Both the position numbers and the translations under genes were made by a program. A stretch of DNA of 64,000 nucleotides, taken from Methylobacterium sp. E-005. GTDB lineage: Bacteria; Pseudomonadota; Alphaproteobacteria; Rhizobiales; Beijerinckiaceae. The notes beneath the pieces were generated by a model. That model was not told the DNA's origin. It searched no databases and saw only the letters and a program-made list of their open reading frames with translations. The stretch is from contig NZ_JAKSYG010000256.1 in assembly GCF_022829725.1 (NCBI RefSeq), forward strand, positions 1 to 64,000. The letters are read 5' to 3'. Positions 61,971 to 64,000 of the stretch are shown here, one piece after another. Every line of letters starts with the position of its first letter. The stretch's first letter is position 1.

Positions 61971-62672
61971 TCAGGCCCCGCCGCCCGCGACGTAGGGCGC
62001 CAGCAGGCGCGCGAGATCGCGCTCGCGCGGGGCCGGGGGCACGATCCGCGCCCGCTCGGCGACCGCGTCGAGGTGGTGATCCATCAGCGCGGCGGCGCGC
62101 TCGGCATCGCCCGCGACCAGGGCGGCGACGATATCGCGGTGCTCGCTCACGGCGCAGTCCGAGGAATGCGGCCGGCTGTAGAGGGACAGGATCAGGGCGC
62201 AGCGATAGCCGAGTTCCGCGACGTAGCGGGTCAGCACGGCGCTGCCGGTCATCTCGGCGAGCATCAGGTGGAATTCCGTGGCGAGCCGGATCGACAGCGC
62301 CTCGGGCCCGCCCCGGGCGGCCTCCTCGCGGGCGATCTGGTCCAGCAGGCCCTGGCGCTGCTCCGGGCTGAGCTGCCCGGCGAGGCGGCGGACCACGAGC
62401 CGCTCCAGGCCGAGGCGCACGTCGAAGGTGTCACGCGCCTCCTCCCAGCTCGGCGTCGCCACGGTGGCGATGCGGTTGCGGCGCAGGTCGACCAAGCCTT
62501 CCCCGGCCAGCCGCAGCAGGGCCTGCCGCGCGATGGTGCGGCTGACCCCGAACCGCTCGCCCAGGGCATCCTCCGGCAGACGGTCGCCAGGGGCGAGCGC
62601 CCGTTCCACGATGGCCCGTCGGAGGGCTTGGCAGATGGTGCCCACGCGATCCCCATCATCGCGAGCCTTCAT
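61971..62672 (-). CDS. GntR family transcriptional regulator, FCD subfamily
   Basis: 233 aa. Winged helix at the N-terminus (ICQALRRAIVERALAPGDRL, LGERFGVSRTIARQALLRLA, GLVDLRRNRIATVATPSWEE), then the all-helical FCD domain with metal-ligand residues (EFHLMLAEMTGSAVLTRYVA, SEHRDIVAALVAGDAERAAA, MDHHLDAV). Start at the ATG at 62672. FCD regulators usually sense a carboxylate or amino-acid-like catabolite; here probably a product of the amidase/aminotransferase route. Confidence 0.88.
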   Translation of the reverse strand: MKARDDGDRVGTICQALRRAIVERALAPGDRLPEDALGERFGVSRTIARQALLRLAGEGLVDLRRNRIATVATPSWEEARDTFDVRLGLERLVVRRLAGQLSPEQRQGLLDQIAREEAARGGPEALSIRLATEFHLMLAEMTGSAVLTRYVAELGYRCALILSLYSRPHSSDCAVSEHRDIVAALVAGDAERAAALMDHHLDAVAERARIVPPAPRERDLARLLAPYVAGGGA

Positions 62673-63165
62673 CGACGTCCCGGACTTGGCGCCACCGTCC
62701 CTGGGGATTGGTCGGTCATGTTCCTCTCCGGGTCGCGATCCGCTCCGGCGGCTCGGACGGGTGTCCAGGCGCTGTCTGCCGAAGCAGACCTGCCGGTGCA
62801 ACGGTCACGCCAGCCGTTTCAGTCACGCTCGGACAGCATCCGCCTGTCTGGCCGACCTTAGACAGAGCCGGCGGGCAGCGTCGAGCCAGCATCCGCCCTC
62901 ACCAAACGCCCGCCTGAACATCTCAGATGGGTGGACTTGCGAAGCTCTGTTTTGGCGCTGAAGCTCAGGAAGTAAGTGTCGTGTTGAGCTACGAGACTGT
63001 GAAGTTCCGCGCTACCGACGAGGCAAACAATTGTGGAATGGCATTCACCAAGCCCATGGCTTTGATCCGCCGTTTAGCCCGTCGCCAGCTGGGCAGCCGT
63101 GATGGCAGCCCGGGGCCAATACCGACAGTGGTGCTCCACGCACGAGCAGAACCGTGCGCGCCAAG
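62673..63165. other. Long intergenic region, no gene seen
   Basis: About 490 bp between the GntR start and the tautomerase stop. Short open frames exist on both strands but none has a domain, signal peptide or good ribosome site. It may contain decayed coding DNA. Confidence 0.3.
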
Positions 63166-63561
63166 TCACTGCTCGTCTGGTGACCACTCGGGGCTGTAGC
63201 CCCCGAGGGCCGGGTGATACATCTCGTCACCGGAATGCTGCGTGAACTCCACGTTGAGGCGATCCTCGCTCAGGCCGAGGATCTCGACGCAGTGGGCGCA
63301 CAGCGCCTTGGCGACCTCCATCCGCAACTCGGCCGAGCGTCCCTTGCGGATGTCCAGCATCATCACGGAGACCGGCACCGGCTCGCCGCCGGCCTCCGGT
63401 ATCCGCCACACGCCGCCCTCGCCGAGTTCGCGGATGGCGACACTGATCCGCCGGATGTCGACCGACATCATCTCCGCGTAAGTCTGGCTCATCTGCGCCG
63501 CGAGGCGCTTTTTGGACGCTACGCAATGAGGACCGATCACGTCGAGCTGAAGGTACGGCAT
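63166..63561 (-). CDS. 4-oxalocrotonate tautomerase-superfamily protein
   Basis: 131 aa beginning M-P-Y-L-Q-L, so Pro becomes the N-terminal catalytic base after Met removal. The chain continues KKRLAAQMSQTYAEMMSVDI, then RRISVAIRELGEGGVWRI and VMMLDIRKGRSAELRMEVAK. At this length it resembles the longer tautomerase/MIF-type proteins. A GGGGA site precedes the ATG at 63561. It is 16 bp behind a decayed SDR gene and was probably co-transcribed with it. Confidence 0.8.
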   Translation of the reverse strand: MPYLQLDVIGPHCVASKKRLAAQMSQTYAEMMSVDIRRISVAIRELGEGGVWRIPEAGGEPVPVSVMMLDIRKGRSAELRMEVAKALCAHCVEILGLSEDRLNVEFTQHSGDEMYHPALGGYSPEWSPDEQ

Positions 63562-63577
63562 GGATGTTCCCCAAGGT

Positions 63578-63845
63578 TCAGGCAGCGTTCGCCGTCGTGA
63601 GCCCGTAGCGCGCCGAGGGCTTGGCGCGCCGAGGGCTTGGCGTTGTTGAACTTGGCGGCGATCGCCCGGCGACCCTCTCCCAAGCGCGTCCAGTCGGCCG
63701 CGTCCTGCAGGCCCGGGATGGTGACGAGCTCGCCCTGATCGAGACCGGCCATAGCCGCATCGACCAGATCGGCCGCCGACATGGTGATCGCGGACGTCTT
63801 CGTCGAGTAGCCGGCGACATCCCAGAACTCGGTGGCCGTCGCGCC
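63578..63845 (-). pseudogene. SDR oxidoreductase, 5'-truncated with C-terminal frameshift
   Basis: Reads GATATEFWDVAGYSTKTSAI, then TMSAADLVDAAMAGLDQGEL, VTIPGLQDAADWTRL and AAKFNNAKPSAR, the tail of a common SDR (GATATEFWD...LDQGELVTIPGL). Everything before GATATEFW is missing: no Rossmann or YxxxK motif occurs upstream. A 16-bp tandem duplication (63608-63639) breaks the end; with one copy removed it reads AKPSARYGLTTANAA and stops at 63578-63580. Confidence 0.75.
63608..63639. repeat. 16-bp tandem duplication in SDR remnant
   Basis: GCGCGCCGAGGGCTTG is present twice back to back (63608-63623 and 63624-63639). The length is not a multiple of three, so it shifts the SDR frame. Confidence 0.85.
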
Positions 63846-64000
63846 GCCCTGCACGTCTGCTTTCAGGCGAAGAACGAGCGAGACTAACGGTCCGGCTTGG
63901 GTCGGTAGGACCCCGTCCGCTTTCCCGGCGGACAGTCTCGGAAGCGGACCAGCCGCTTTCGGCCATTTCCAGCCCGCTGGAATGTGCCTCTGAATGACCG
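63846..64000. other. Right edge, repeat-like non-coding sequence
   Basis: Contains AGCGGAC-type tokens and CTTGGGTCGG near 63890-63966 that resemble the dispersed intergenic repeat. The junction at about 63845 is where the SDR gene was cut off. Confidence 0.3.

Noticed and set aside
60238..61995. 585-codon open frame on the plus strand
   Set aside because: Antisense to the liv binding protein; its end overlaps the real NTF2-like gene in another frame.
62926..63199. 90-codon plus-strand frame before the tautomerase
   Set aside because: No homology recognised and it runs into the 3' end of the tautomerase gene; not enough support.
1..64000. CRISPR arrays, tRNA and rRNA genes
   Set aside because: I looked for regularly spaced direct repeats, CCA-ended cloverleafs and rRNA core sequences and saw none.

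Overview
The window is high-GC DNA from an alphaproteobacterium, most likely Methylobacterium or a close relative. This is inferred from base composition, from the many-regulator, many-pump gene content, and from the style of the UmuC, IS481, IS701 and tyrosine-recombinase remnants; no marker gene is present to prove it. There is no rRNA, tRNA, CRISPR array or core housekeeping operon. The density of efflux pumps, one-component regulators, broken mobile elements and gene remnants points to accessory DNA, either a chromosomal accessory region or a megaplasmid.

Layout. 1-4.1 kb: a frameshifted umuC tail, a divergent TetR/GST pair sharing two operators, and an insertion-sequence graveyard (SDR tail; IS701 transposase split by a decayed IS481-type element). 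4.3-7.1 kb: two divergent GT4 glycosyltransferases. 7.4-10 kb: a MarR regulator with three operator copies, two small secreted proteins and a DUF302 protein. 9.8-19.4 kb: a minus-strand run with alpha/beta hydrolase, thiolase, hotdog thioesterase, FabF-like ketosynthase, TetR, and an RND permease with lipoprotein adaptor. 19.6-22.3 kb: a second DUF302, a truncated ketopantoate reductase, MarR, and a TetR/SDR divergent pair with a perfect 47-bp palindrome. 22.6-29.5 kb: a ProA-like dehydrogenase and an HxlR-HlyD-DHA2-hotdog-MATE operon. 29.8-34 kb: a GlxA/AraC regulator divergent from an HD hydrolase, a frameshifted LysR gene, a small secreted protein and a third DUF302.

34.4-37.4 kb: a soluble PAS chemoreceptor, a small hypothetical gene and a dead tyrosine integrase. 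37.5-46 kb: an MdtABC-type RND system and a putative zinc protease, bracketed by two 26-bp direct repeats that resemble recombinase core sites. 46.3-50.7 kb: DUF2809, then a CreBC-like two-component system with a DUF4173 membrane protein. 51.4-62.7 kb: a nitrogen/amide-type module: orphan family-5 binding protein, N,N-dimethylformamidase large-subunit homologue, class III aminotransferase, and a branched-chain-type ABC importer whose permease and both ATPases are fused into one 822-aa protein, with an NTF2-like protein and a GntR regulator. 63-64 kb: a tautomerase behind a truncated SDR damaged by a 16-bp tandem duplication.

The common theme appears to be sensing and export or chemical processing of small toxic or nitrogenous compounds. 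The most interesting items are the amide module with the triple-fused transporter, the repeat-bracketed mdtABC segment beside a dead integrase, the repeated pairing of DUF302 genes with small exported proteins or MarR/LysR regulators, and the CreBC-like system with an 11-bp-period direct repeat upstream.
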